From Pedobacter sp. AK013 (lineage in GTDB: Bacteria; Bacteroidota; Bacteroidia; Sphingobacteriales; Sphingobacteriaceae), in NCBI RefSeq assembly GCF_014205835.1, contig NZ_JACHCQ010000035.1:1-64000 (forward strand): a stretch of DNA of 64,000 nucleotides, written 5' to 3'. The position numbers were made by a program, and so were the translations under genes. Positions 55,231-63,949 of this stretch are shown here, piece by piece. Position 1 is the first letter of the stretch. Each line of letters begins with the position of its first letter. The notes under the pieces are model-generated. The model was not told the origin of the DNA. It saw only the letters and a program-made list of their open reading frames with translations, and made no database searches.

Positions 55231-57165
55231 ATGAAAAATATACAATTAAAAACCGCCGCAGGTATTTGGTTACTAATGGTCATCTTTTCTGGTTGTTCCA
55301 AAATTCTGGAAGAAGAACCGCGCAGCATTTTTACGCCAGACTATTTTAAAACTGTTACCGGTGTAAATGGTGGGTTAACTTCTATGTATGCGCACTTGCG
55401 AAACATGTATGGTCAGTCGTATTTCTATAATTCTTTGATAACCGGTACCGATGAGGCTACCTGGGGCAAAGATGCCGATGGAAACTTTAAAGATATGGAT
55501 TGCTCTGGAGTGGGGTCTATTTTATCAACAAGTTATCCGAGCAGTGTATTGTGGAGTGAGGCATTTCCAAACATTAACAATGCCAGTGGAATAATCGAAA
55601 ACGCCAGTGCAGCAGGTATATCAAGTGCACTTGTGGCCGAGGCTAGGTTTTTCCGTGCTTTCGATTATTTTCTTTTGGTGCAAACTTTCGGTGGGGTTCC
55701 GCTCGATTTAGGCGCCGGAGAATTAAAATTTAATACCAATCCGTCAAGAACTTCTATGAGAAATACTGTACCTGTGGTTTATACCAAAGCTGTGTTTCCT
55801 GATCTTATAAAAGCCGCGGCAGATCTGCCTACAACGGGAAGGGTTACAGGCGGTGTAACCAAGGTTGCTGCACAGCTTTTTTTATCAAAAGCATATTTAA
55901 CCTATGCATGGTGGTTGCAAAATCCCAATAATATTCCAACCTATCCCGAAACGGCAAGAACTGACCCTGATGGACATGATGCGAACTGGTATTTCCAGCA
56001 GGCTTACGATGTGGCTACTGCTGCAATCGAAAACCCAGGTACATTTGGGCTGATGGATACCTATTACGATGTGAACTGGGCGGTGAATGACCGTAATAAA
56101 GAAATGTTATTGTACGCCGATCATACCCAAACGAGCGAGAAATTTAATGGCGGTAGTTTAACCTTTGGAAGCGGGGGTGCGCCAGATAATTTTGCAGGCT
56201 GGATGATGACCTGGAACTATCCGAATATCCGTAGTGGAGGCATCAGTTCTGTTCAGCGTGAAGCCGAGCAGCATTTAGGCCGCCCATGGAACCGTATGGC
56301 ACCAACAATTGAGGTATTGAAAAATACCTTTGCCGATAAAACACTGGATTCGAGATATGATGGTACTTTCACCACCGTTTACCGAGGTAATTGGCCTAAA
56401 GGCTACAATCCGCCATCAAGTGCGCCTGCGTCATTGGTTAACGCAAATGGATTATCGGTAGTGCCGGGAGATGCAATACTCACTTTTCTAAATACAGATA
56501 ACCCTGCTATCGTTTACCCAGCGGGTGCGGGTATCAGTAATGTAGGGGCAGGTATTCTGCCTGGAAGGGCTGATTACGTGGTGGCTCCAGGCGGAATCAG
56601 CAGAATTGTTTATCCAGGACTTTGGAAATTGGGCCCTTATCGCACCGATAATGGCACAGGACTAGGGCAACCAAACGCGGGCAGTACACGCCCTTTTCCA
56701 GTAGCTAAATTTTCTGAACTTTACTTTGTTGCAGCAGAAGCAGCAGTAAAAGGAGCTACAACCAAAGCTGGCAAAAGTGCCCGCGAACTCATTAATGTGA
56801 TTCGTGCAAGAGCAGGTAAATGGCGCTTTGATAACAATGGAAATGTGGCTAAAGTTGAAGATAACAGTGCGGCAATGGTTGCGGCTACGCCAGCTACAAT
56901 AGATATTAATTATATTTTGGCAGAACGTTCAAGAGAATATTATGCTGAAGGCTACCGCAGGTACGACTTGATCCGTACCCAAAAATGGGCTGAGCTTTCT
57001 GCCACATATACCATTGCAGGAATTGCCTATGGCGATCACACGCCACAGACAGTAACTCGTACAATTACGCCAGCATTATATCTACGTCCTATACCTCAGG
57101 CGCAAATAGACGGAATGCAGATGAGCGCAGATGAAAAAAAGGCTTACCAGAATCCTGGTTATTAA
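55231..57165 (+). CDS. SusD-like glycan-binding lipoprotein (third pair)
   Basis: A 644-residue RagB/SusD lipoprotein with a lipobox ending at Cys22 (MVIFSGC). It has LVAEARFFRAFDYFLLVQTFGG and VAAQLFLSKAYLTYAWWLQN, then a long variable middle part and FSELYFVAAEAAVKG, ELINVIRARAG and LAERSREYYAEGYRRYDLIR. It lies 12 bases after its SusC partner. Its large middle region distinguishes it from XusB and XusD and may hold the ligand-specific loops. Confidence 0.93.
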   Translation: MKNIQLKTAAGIWLLMVIFSGCSKILEEEPRSIFTPDYFKTVTGVNGGLTSMYAHLRNMYGQSYFYNSLITGTDEATWGKDADGNFKDMDCSGVGSILSTSYPSSVLWSEAFPNINNASGIIENASAAGISSALVAEARFFRAFDYFLLVQTFGGVPLDLGAGELKFNTNPSRTSMRNTVPVVYTKAVFPDLIKAAADLPTTGRVTGGVTKVAAQLFLSKAYLTYAWWLQNPNNIPTYPETARTDPDGHDANWYFQQAYDVATAAIENPGTFGLMDTYYDVNWAVNDRNKEMLLYADHTQTSEKFNGGSLTFGSGGAPDNFAGWMMTWNYPNIRSGGISSVQREAEQHLGRPWNRMAPTIEVLKNTFADKTLDSRYDGTFTTVYRGNWPKGYNPPSSAPASLVNANGLSVVPGDAILTFLNTDNPAIVYPAGAGISNVGAGILPGRADYVVAPGGISRIVYPGLWKLGPYRTDNGTGLGQPNAGSTRPFPVAKFSELYFVAAEAAVKGATTKAGKSARELINVIRARAGKWRFDNNGNVAKVEDNSAAMVAATPATIDINYILAERSREYYAEGYRRYDLIRTQKWAELSATYTIAGIAYGDHTPQTVTRTITPALYLRPIPQAQIDGMQMSADEKKAYQNPGY

Positions 57166-57444
57166 AAAATACTTTGGTTTAGTTTGGTGGGCGGCGTCAA
57201 TCGATGTCGCTCATTCGTTTTTATAAAGGAGCCTGCCTTTTCCTGCCGCCAGAATATTTTGGGTAAATAAAAACCCGAAAATTTGATTTTCAAACTTAAT
57301 TGAGTTTTCTGTTAAACATTTAGGCAATTGGTTTGCGCTATCCTGAAATAGAAAATTCCAACTGCTACAACGTTGCTTCCATATCTAACATATCTTTCGT
57401 TTCTAACAAATAACCATAAATCAAGAACCTAATGTATTCCCCTA

Positions 57445-60363
57445 ATGCAAGTAAATTCTTTTAAAAAAAACCGTGTTTTCTTCGCGCTTCTTATCCTTTT
57501 CACTTTTTGGGTTGATTACACGAAAGCCCAGACAAGTTTGGGCTTGGAAAAACAATTTATTCATGAAACCAGAAGTAATAAAGAAGATTTTGTACTGATA
57601 GAAAATGGAAAAACGGCGAATATTTTTTATGATGCAAATGATTATAAGGGCGTTACGAGGGCGATTGGTGATTTAGGTCAGGATTTTTTCAATGTATCGG
57701 GCGTAAAGCCAGAATTGAAAAGCATTAAGCCTTTGGAGAAGGTTATTATTCTAATCGGAACACTGGGCAAAAGCAAACTTATCGATCAGTTGATCAGTTC
57801 CGGAAAGCTCGACAAATCGAGCATTTCTGGCAAGTGGGAGAGCTTCTTGATATCGACTGTTAAAAACCCATTTCCCGGAGTTGACCAGGCATTGGTTATT
57901 GCGGGAAGCGACAAAAGGGGAACAATATACGGCATATACGAATTATCTGAGCAGTTAGGGGTGTCTCCATGGTACTGGTGGGCTGATGTTCCACCTAAAA
58001 CCCGTAAAAGTGCATTTGCTGTTTCCGGAAGTTATAGTTCAGGAGAACCTGCAGTGAAATACCGCGGAATATTTATTAATGACGAAGCCCCGGCAATGAC
58101 GGGTTGGGCCAAAGAAAAGTTTGGTGGGATGAACAGTAAAATGTATACCCATGTCTTTGAGCTACTGCTTCGTTTGAGGGGCAATTACCTTTGGCCAGCC
58201 ATGTGGAGTAATGCATTTAATGAAGATGATCCCGAAAACCCGCGTCTGGCCGATGAATATGGTATTGTGATGGGTACCTCCCACCATGAACCGATGATAC
58301 GTGCACAACAGGAATGGAAGAAACACGGTGATGGCGCCTGGAACTATGCAACAAACCCTCAAGGTTTAAATGCTTTCTGGCAAGATGGGATTAAAAGAAA
58401 CAAAAGCTACGAAAGCTTGGTGACTATGGGCATGCGGGGAGATGGAGATGAACCCATGGTTGAAGGTGGAGATATGGCATCCAATGTGAAACTGCTGGAA
58501 AATATTATCGCTAATCAGCGTAAAATTCTTGCTGAAAATATGGAAAAGCCCGCAGAACAGATACCACAGCTCTGGGCTTTATACAAAGAGGTAAAAGACT
58601 ATTACGATTTCGGGATGAAAGTTCCTGATGATATTACCCTGTTGTGGGCTGATGATAACTGGGGCAACTTACGGCATTTGCCCACCGTCCAAGAGCGCAA
58701 TCGGAGCGGGGGATCTGGGATATATTATCATTTTGATTATGTTGGTGCACCAAGAAATTATAAATGGTTGAATACCACCGCTCTGCCAAAAGTTTGGGAA
58801 CAGATGAATTTGGCCTATAATTATGGCGCCGACCGTATTTGGGTAGTAAATGTTGGCGATCTGAAACCAATGGAGATTCCGATAGAGTTCTTTTTACGGA
58901 TGGCATGGAACCCCAAAGCGATGGACCGTGAAAAGCTGGCTGATTTTCTGCTGCACTGGGCAACACGTGAATTTGGATCTGGCCAGGCCAAAGAAATTGC
59001 AGATTTGGTACACTTATATTCTAAATATACAACCAGGCGCAAACCCGAATTGTTAGGACCAGAAACTTTTAGCTTGATAAACTTCGGTGAAGCTCAGCGT
59101 GTAGCCATGGAATGGAGCGCATTAAGCAACAGGGCAGAGCAGGTGAATAACAAGTTACCACAACAGTACAAAGATGCGTTCTATCAATTGGTACGCTATC
59201 CAATCGAGGCGATGAAAACGGTGACGGATTTATATATTGCTGTTGGTAAAAACAGGCTGTATTTTAAACAGGGAAGGGCTGCTACCAATCTTCAACATCA
59301 CCTTGCGCTTAATCTTTTTAAACAGGACCAGCAGCTTAGTGATGAATACAATCTTAAAATAGCAGGCGGTAAGTGGAATCATATGATGGATCAAGTAAGG
59401 ATTGGTTACACCAGCTGGAATGATCCAAAGAAAAATATCATACCCAAAACAGATGAAATTCAGGTGCCTTCAAAATCAGGCTTTGGAGTAGCAATTGATG
59501 GTTCATCCGCTAGCTGGCCATCAACATCGAATGTTCCAGCGCCCACACTTCCGAAATTTGAATCTTTAAATAAATTTCAGTGCTACTTTGAAGTTTTTGC
59601 AAAGGGATCTGCTCCCATCAATTTCAAACTGAAATCTGATCACTGGATTCGTTTGAAAAAGGAAAGTGTTCCCGGAACAAATGATTATAAAGTATTGGTG
59701 GATATTGATTGGACTAAACTCGGCAGTGGAAAGCATCAGGGTAAAATTCAGATATCAAATGACTCGATCCTGGTAGTGATAAAAGTTGAAGCCAACAAGG
59801 CAACACCTAAGCAGTTGGCAGAAGCAAAAGGAACCTTTGCCAGTTTAGGTGCGCCAATTGCATTTGAGACTTTCCGAGCAAGTAAGAAGGTAAGCAAGAA
59901 TGGCATAAGCTGGCAAGCTATACCAGGTTATGGAAGAGGAAGTTCGGCTATGTCGATTTTTCCTGTCACTTCAGCATCGCTTGAAAAACCTGGTACCCCA
60001 GAATTAGAATATCCTGTTTTCTTTTCCGAAAATGGTGCGGTTAAAATTGATCTTGTGGTTGGACCGACTGTAAATTTCTCCCCGGAAGGCTTAAGGGTTG
60101 GAATCTCTGTAGATGGTGCGGCACCTCAAATCCTGACCATTATAGCCAAGCCTAGTGCCTCAGGATCTGATGCAAGCTGGGCAAACGCAGTTAAGGATAA
60201 TGCAAGAACGCTTACTTCTTCACATTTCCTTAAAGTATCAGGTAGGCATACCATCAAAATATGGATGGTTGATCCGGCAGTGGTATTAGAGAAAATAATA
60301 ATATACAAAGGGGAACTTCCAACTAGTTATCTCGGGCCAATAGAAAATGAGATGATAAGATAG
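57445..60363 (+). CDS. GH115 xylan alpha-1,2-glucuronidase
   Basis: A secreted 972-residue enzyme with a signal sequence ending near VDYTKAQ. Members of GH115 remove (4-O-methyl-)glucuronate from internal positions of xylan, unlike GH67, which needs chain ends. Family features are DKRGTIYGIYELSEQLGVSP, WYWWADVPP, RGIFINDEAPAMTGWAKEKF, LRLRGNYLWPAMWSNAF, MGTSHHEPM, MRGDGDEPM and LLWADDNWGNLRHLP; a C-terminal beta-rich domain follows from about residue 690. It lies 279 bases after the SusD gene. No PUL promoter fits in that gap, so it is probably in the same operon. It complements the GH67 enzyme. Confidence 0.94.
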   Translation: MQVNSFKKNRVFFALLILFTFWVDYTKAQTSLGLEKQFIHETRSNKEDFVLIENGKTANIFYDANDYKGVTRAIGDLGQDFFNVSGVKPELKSIKPLEKVIILIGTLGKSKLIDQLISSGKLDKSSISGKWESFLISTVKNPFPGVDQALVIAGSDKRGTIYGIYELSEQLGVSPWYWWADVPPKTRKSAFAVSGSYSSGEPAVKYRGIFINDEAPAMTGWAKEKFGGMNSKMYTHVFELLLRLRGNYLWPAMWSNAFNEDDPENPRLADEYGIVMGTSHHEPMIRAQQEWKKHGDGAWNYATNPQGLNAFWQDGIKRNKSYESLVTMGMRGDGDEPMVEGGDMASNVKLLENIIANQRKILAENMEKPAEQIPQLWALYKEVKDYYDFGMKVPDDITLLWADDNWGNLRHLPTVQERNRSGGSGIYYHFDYVGAPRNYKWLNTTALPKVWEQMNLAYNYGADRIWVVNVGDLKPMEIPIEFFLRMAWNPKAMDREKLADFLLHWATREFGSGQAKEIADLVHLYSKYTTRRKPELLGPETFSLINFGEAQRVAMEWSALSNRAEQVNNKLPQQYKDAFYQLVRYPIEAMKTVTDLYIAVGKNRLYFKQGRAATNLQHHLALNLFKQDQQLSDEYNLKIAGGKWNHMMDQVRIGYTSWNDPKKNIIPKTDEIQVPSKSGFGVAIDGSSASWPSTSNVPAPTLPKFESLNKFQCYFEVFAKGSAPINFKLKSDHWIRLKKESVPGTNDYKVLVDIDWTKLGSGKHQGKIQISNDSILVVIKVEANKATPKQLAEAKGTFASLGAPIAFETFRASKKVSKNGISWQAIPGYGRGSSAMSIFPVTSASLEKPGTPELEYPVFFSENGAVKIDLVVGPTVNFSPEGLRVGISVDGAAPQILTIIAKPSASGSDASWANAVKDNARTLTSSHFLKVSGRHTIKIWMVDPAVVLEKIIIYKGELPTSYLGPIENEMIR

Positions 60364-60640
60364 TTATTCAAGATAATTTAGCATGAGTTTTGGGCCAATC
60401 TTTTTGATAAACTGAGTTCGATTAATAATCTGTTATGAAGATGTTTTATTGAAAATTTTTATTTCTGGTCGTCACCCTGACCTATAGCGCTGCGTACCGC
60501 TACACAGTAAATTCATCAGGAAAAATGCTGACCACTAAGTAGTGAATCTGAATAAGTAATTATAAATCAAATGTTTACATTCGACAAATAATCGAACTCA
60601 ATTTCATTGCAATCAGCCTGGTTGTTAGGATTATCTATAT
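60364..60640. other. Convergent intergenic gap with a weak repeat fragment
   Basis: No gene is visible. GGTCGTCACCCTGACC near 60468 and TCAGGAAAAATGCTGACC near 60518 form an imperfect inverted pair, probably a degraded repeat of the kind seen at 14295 and 23348. It separates the convergent GH115 and CE1 genes. Confidence 0.35.
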
Positions 60641-61759
60641 CTATTTAAATAATAGCGGAGCAAGTTCACGCAGGCTCCGGCGCCAGGTCTGAAATTCGTG
60701 GCCAGTATTTTCCGAAACATAAGAAACTGCATGATAGCCCGCTTCCTTTAATGCTGCAACAGCATTTTTTACGCCTTCAGGACGTTCTTTGCTTCCACAG
60801 CTAATGAAGATTAATCGCGGTTTTGCTTTGTCTTTCAGCTCGGAAGGGTTGAATGTACCGCCACTCAGTAGCGCATAATAGCCAAAAAGTTCCGGTTTGT
60901 TAAGCGTAATGGTATGCGTTTCCATACCACCCATTGACAGTCCTGCCATAGCACGACCGTTTGCAGTTGATATCGTTGAAAAGTTGGTGTCAATATACGG
61001 GATGAGTTCTTCGGTTAATAAGGTTTGAAAACCATCGATCTTAAAGTCTTTCATATGCCCCCATTTGGTTTCATTTGTCATTCCGTAGGTCATAACGATG
61101 ATAAATGGCTTACTTTTCCCTTCTGCAATCAGGTTATCCATGATCAGGTTCACCCGGCCCTGATTACTCCAGGCAGTTTCGTCTTCGCCCCATCCATGTT
61201 GCAGATACAGCACCGGAAATCGTTGTTTATCTTTGCCATAGCCTGGCGGAGTGTAAACGTACGCCCTGCGTGAGGAATTTGTACTCTTTGAAGGAAAAAG
61301 TATTTGCTGCACATTTCCATGAGCTACATTTTTATTGGCGTAAAAATCTTCATCCTTAGCAGGAATTTCAATTCCACTTTCCCATCTCGACGAACCAAAA
61401 TAATTCATCGCGCCGGGATCATTAAATACTCCACCGTCAATGGTCAGATGATAATAGTGAAAACCTTCATCCATTGCACCGGCGGTGGTACCGATAAAAA
61501 ATCCGTCGGCAGTTTTGGTGAGTTTAGTTCCTCCCTGCCCCCCAAGGCCAAGGCTTACCCTGATACTGTCTGATTGAGGTGCTTTGATGCGGAATCGGGC
61601 GTAGCCTTGAGAATTAACCTGCGGAAATTGTTGGCCGGGCTGATTCGTTGCAGAAGGTTTAAAGTCTTCCTTAATCGTCTCTGTGTTATTTTGAGCCTGG
61701 CATATGCCATAGCTAAGGCTTGCTCCTAAAGCAATTATAATAAATTTGAATTTCATCAT
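60641..61759 (-). CDS. CE1 esterase with N-terminal E-set (CBM48-like) domain, feruloyl esterase type
   Basis: A secreted 372-residue protein with a signal peptide ending near GICQAQ. Residues 45-150 form an E-set/CBM48-like domain (NSQGYARFRIKAPQSDSIRV; GFHYYHLTIDG). The esterase domain follows, with VLYLQHGWGEDETAWSN, nucleophile Ser275 in GLSMGGMETH and His354 in NTGHEFQTW. The position of the acid is SCGSKERPEG, with Glu325 instead of the more usual Asp. CBM48-CE1 proteins of xylan loci release ferulate from arabinoxylan. The start follows a TTAACCAAAT leader. Its own PUL promoter on the minus strand ties this gene to the regulon despite its place at the locus edge. Confidence 0.9.
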   Translation of the reverse strand: MMKFKFIIIALGASLSYGICQAQNNTETIKEDFKPSATNQPGQQFPQVNSQGYARFRIKAPQSDSIRVSLGLGGQGGTKLTKTADGFFIGTTAGAMDEGFHYYHLTIDGGVFNDPGAMNYFGSSRWESGIEIPAKDEDFYANKNVAHGNVQQILFPSKSTNSSRRAYVYTPPGYGKDKQRFPVLYLQHGWGEDETAWSNQGRVNLIMDNLIAEGKSKPFIIVMTYGMTNETKWGHMKDFKIDGFQTLLTEELIPYIDTNFSTISTANGRAMAGLSMGGMETHTITLNKPELFGYYALLSGGTFNPSELKDKAKPRLIFISCGSKERPEGVKNAVAALKEAGYHAVSYVSENTGHEFQTWRRSLRELAPLLFK

Positions 61760-61821
61760 ATTTGGTTAATTAAGTTATTTGGTACTCCTTCCCTCCTAAA
61801 TGAAGTGTTAAGCAGATTTCC

Positions 61822-61888
61822 TAAAGATAATTGATGTATCTATTGAGGATTGCGCAGATTGTTTAGTTTTATAGCAGAAATGTTTAAG
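61822..61888 (-). promoter_or_regulatory. PUL promoter with 21-bp direct-repeat operator (site g, minus strand)
   Basis: Read on the minus strand, AAACATTTCTGCTAT begins at 61885, CAATC follows with C at 61861, and the -7 box TATCTTTA starts at 61829 (+56). It resembles site f most closely: both have AACATTTCTGCTAT. It is about 60 bases before the CE1 start codon. Confidence 0.65.
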
Positions 61889-61968
61889 GTATTCGTATAA
61901 CTATTTAGCAATCCTTTTGCGGAGACAACACTCGTTAATTATGCCAAATGTTTGGCTTTCGTGGCGAA

Positions 61969-61997
61969 CAAAAAAGGCGGCCCGTAACCGGACCACC
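61969..61997 (-). terminator. Rho-independent terminator of the DUF2807 gene
   Basis: On the minus strand GGTGGTCCG-gtta-CGGGCCGCC forms a 9-bp stem with two G-U pairs, followed by TTTTTTG. It lies 22 bases after the stop codon of the DUF2807 gene. Confidence 0.8.
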
Positions 61998-62019
61998 TGA
62001 ACCAAAAATATAATTCTTT

Positions 62020-62610
62020 TTATTTGCTAAGTGTGGCTAATGCATTTTCAGTATTTAAGCTGGTTTTTGTGTTAGCTGCAACAAATTTGTCCATAGTCAG
62101 CTTTTGTTCTTTGCCCATTACCAGCATATGGTCGCCAGTTGAGCCAGTTAGCGTTAAATCAGCCTGATCTTCAATCACCGTATACAATCCTTCAGTTTGT
62201 GAATTTAAGTCTAACGATGCATTTCCACTTAGAAAAACCTGTAGATATTGTGTATTGATTTTACCTTGTGTTTTCACTTTTGCATTATCCATTGCTTGGA
62301 TACGGTAAATATCATTTACATAAACGGTAAGTTTTGCAGTGCTATTATCCAAAGCGGTAATTTCTAAACCATCTCCGTTCTGTATTACCTTTGCTTGGCC
62401 AGTGTTTTCATCTGCATAACTGATGCCTGTACGTTTTCCCTGTATAATGGTCAGCTCTACATTTCCATTTACTTTGATGCGTTTGAAGTGCAGTGCTTTT
62501 GAAGCGTGAACAGGTTTGGTGGTTTCAGCCGCGTGAGCTGATAATACTGCTGAAGTAGATAATACCAATGCTAAAGATGATGCGAATAATGTTTTGAATA
62601 AAGTTTTCAT
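62020..62610 (-). CDS. DUF2807 (head GIN-type) secreted protein
   Basis: A 196-residue exported protein with a signal peptide ending at AVLSAHAAE. The remainder is a right-handed beta-helix-like DUF2807 domain with repeating short strands (FKRIKVNGNVELTIIQGKRT; LTVYVNDIYRIQAMDNAKVK; LQVFLSGNASLDLNSQ). Such proteins are common in Bacteroidota as putative adhesin-like envelope proteins, with no known reaction. It shows no link to the PUL, has its own terminator, and is transcribed toward the CE1 gene. Confidence 0.85.
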   Translation of the reverse strand: MKTLFKTLFASSLALVLSTSAVLSAHAAETTKPVHASKALHFKRIKVNGNVELTIIQGKRTGISYADENTGQAKVIQNGDGLEITALDNSTAKLTVYVNDIYRIQAMDNAKVKTQGKINTQYLQVFLSGNASLDLNSQTEGLYTVIEDQADLTLTGSTGDHMLVMGKEQKLTMDKFVAANTKTSLNTENALATLSK

Positions 62611-63058
62611 ATGCTTAAGTTTTAATTTTTATAATATTTTATTGATTGTTTTGATATTAAGACGTGCAATTGAAGGAAACGTTTCAGGGCAAATCGCAGC
62701 TTTATACCAGCCCCGAAAGCTAATCGACGAACACCAGGAATTTAGAGACAAAAAGATGGTGGTACTTAGAAATTTTTTGCATTTTCTTTCCTGAATGGAT
62801 CAAATAGATTCTCTTTCTACTTCGAGGATAAGTCTTATAGTTGTCTGTGTGCCGGTGCTTTTCCAGTTTCAGCAACATGCCATTTATAAAAGCACACCTG
62901 CTTTTGCTAATTTCTAGGTATGATTGCCGATGCTGAACTAATGATTTACGGTTAAGAAATAAAAGCTGGAAGAGTATAGAACGGCGCTTTTTATGTCTTT
63001 ATTTATATGGTAGATATGTCAATAGGCATAGATAGTGTTATAAAAAATACATCAACTG
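62611..63058. other. Divergent intergenic region before the ROK gene
   Basis: No convincing gene lies here. A perfect 10-base palindrome GAAACGTTTC is at 62676-62685, of the LacI-like type with a central CG. A plus-strand frame of 66 codons (62594-62794) starts inside the DUF2807 gene and is not supported by composition. The rest is AT-rich, with no match to the PUL promoter layout. Confidence 0.4.
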
Positions 63059-63949
63059 ATGAATAGAAAAATAAAGCCACTTATGATAGGTGTTGATATC
63101 GGTGGCTCACACATTACAGCTGCGATCATTGATTTTCAATCAAATTCCGTTTTAAACCACTCCCGAGTACGCAGCCATGTTAATACGCATGGCACAAAAG
63201 AAGATATATTGGCCACATGGATCAGCTTGCTTAAAAATATTATCGGAAACCATTCCACAGAAGAGATTCTACTTGGGATTGCCATGCCAGGCCCCTTCGA
63301 TTACACAAATGGGATATCGCTGATCAAGAACATGAACAAATACGAATCGTTGTACCTTGTTGATATAAAGGCCGTTTTAATTGATCAGTTGGGGCTGCTG
63401 CCCGAGAATATTATTTTTAGAAATGATGCAGAAGCTTTTCTGCATGGAGAAGTTAACGTGGGTAATGCTTTGGGATTCGATAAGGCTATAGGGATCACAT
63501 TGGGTACCGGACTGGGGTCTGCCGTAAGTATTGCCGGGAAAACCACAGATGCAAACCTTGGGGTGAGTTTATTTAAGAACGGGATAGCGGAGGATTATAT
63601 TTCTACCCGCTGGTTTGTGAAACGCTATGAAGAACTCTCCGGTAAGCAAGTAAAGGATACAAAATCTCTTGTCGATTTATATGATCATGATCCTATAATA
63701 CCTGTACTCTTTAACGATTTTGCCAGAAGCCTTGCAGATTTTCTTTTCCCTTTTATCGTGGCGCACGATGCAGAAGTGGTTGTCATTGGAGGAAATATTG
63801 CCAAAGCGCATACTTTGTTTCTGAACAAAACCCAAAAGACACTCCGTCAGCAGGGAATCCAGGCTGAATTGAGGATAACCTCACTATGGGAAGATGCTGC
63901 GATGCTTGGTGCTGCTTACTCACATGTGACAGGGATTCTGGCTTCGTAA
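63059..63949 (+). CDS. ROK-family sugar kinase-like protein without the zinc motif
   Basis: A 296-residue cytosolic protein of the ROK family, with phosphate-1 motif MIGVDIGGSHITAAIID near the N-terminus, catalytic-type Asp in FRNDAEAFLHGE and phosphate-2 motif GITLGTGLGSAV. There is no N-terminal helix-turn-helix, so it is a kinase-type rather than a repressor-type member. The usual CxCGxxGCxE zinc-binding segment is missing: the protein reads NLGVSLFKNGIAEDYISTRW there, without Cys. Substrate unknown; glucose or another hexose is the family default. It lies outside the PUL proper, next to the window edge. Confidence 0.8.
   Translation: MNRKIKPLMIGVDIGGSHITAAIIDFQSNSVLNHSRVRSHVNTHGTKEDILATWISLLKNIIGNHSTEEILLGIAMPGPFDYTNGISLIKNMNKYESLYLVDIKAVLIDQLGLLPENIIFRNDAEAFLHGEVNVGNALGFDKAIGITLGTGLGSAVSIAGKTTDANLGVSLFKNGIAEDYISTRWFVKRYEELSGKQVKDTKSLVDLYDHDPIIPVLFNDFARSLADFLFPFIVAHDAEVVVIGGNIAKAHTLFLNKTQKTLRQQGIQAELRITSLWEDAAMLGAAYSHVTGILAS

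Noticed and set aside
57166..57444. TTAAACATTTAGG at 57311 and a TATCTTTC box at 57391, as an eighth PUL promoter before GH115
   Set aside because: The spacing is 77 bp, not 56-57, and there is no CAA at position 25, so it does not fit the pattern.
62594..62794. A 66-codon plus-strand frame overlapping the start of the DUF2807 gene
   Set aside because: It starts inside the other gene in antisense, has no leader and no recognisable domain.
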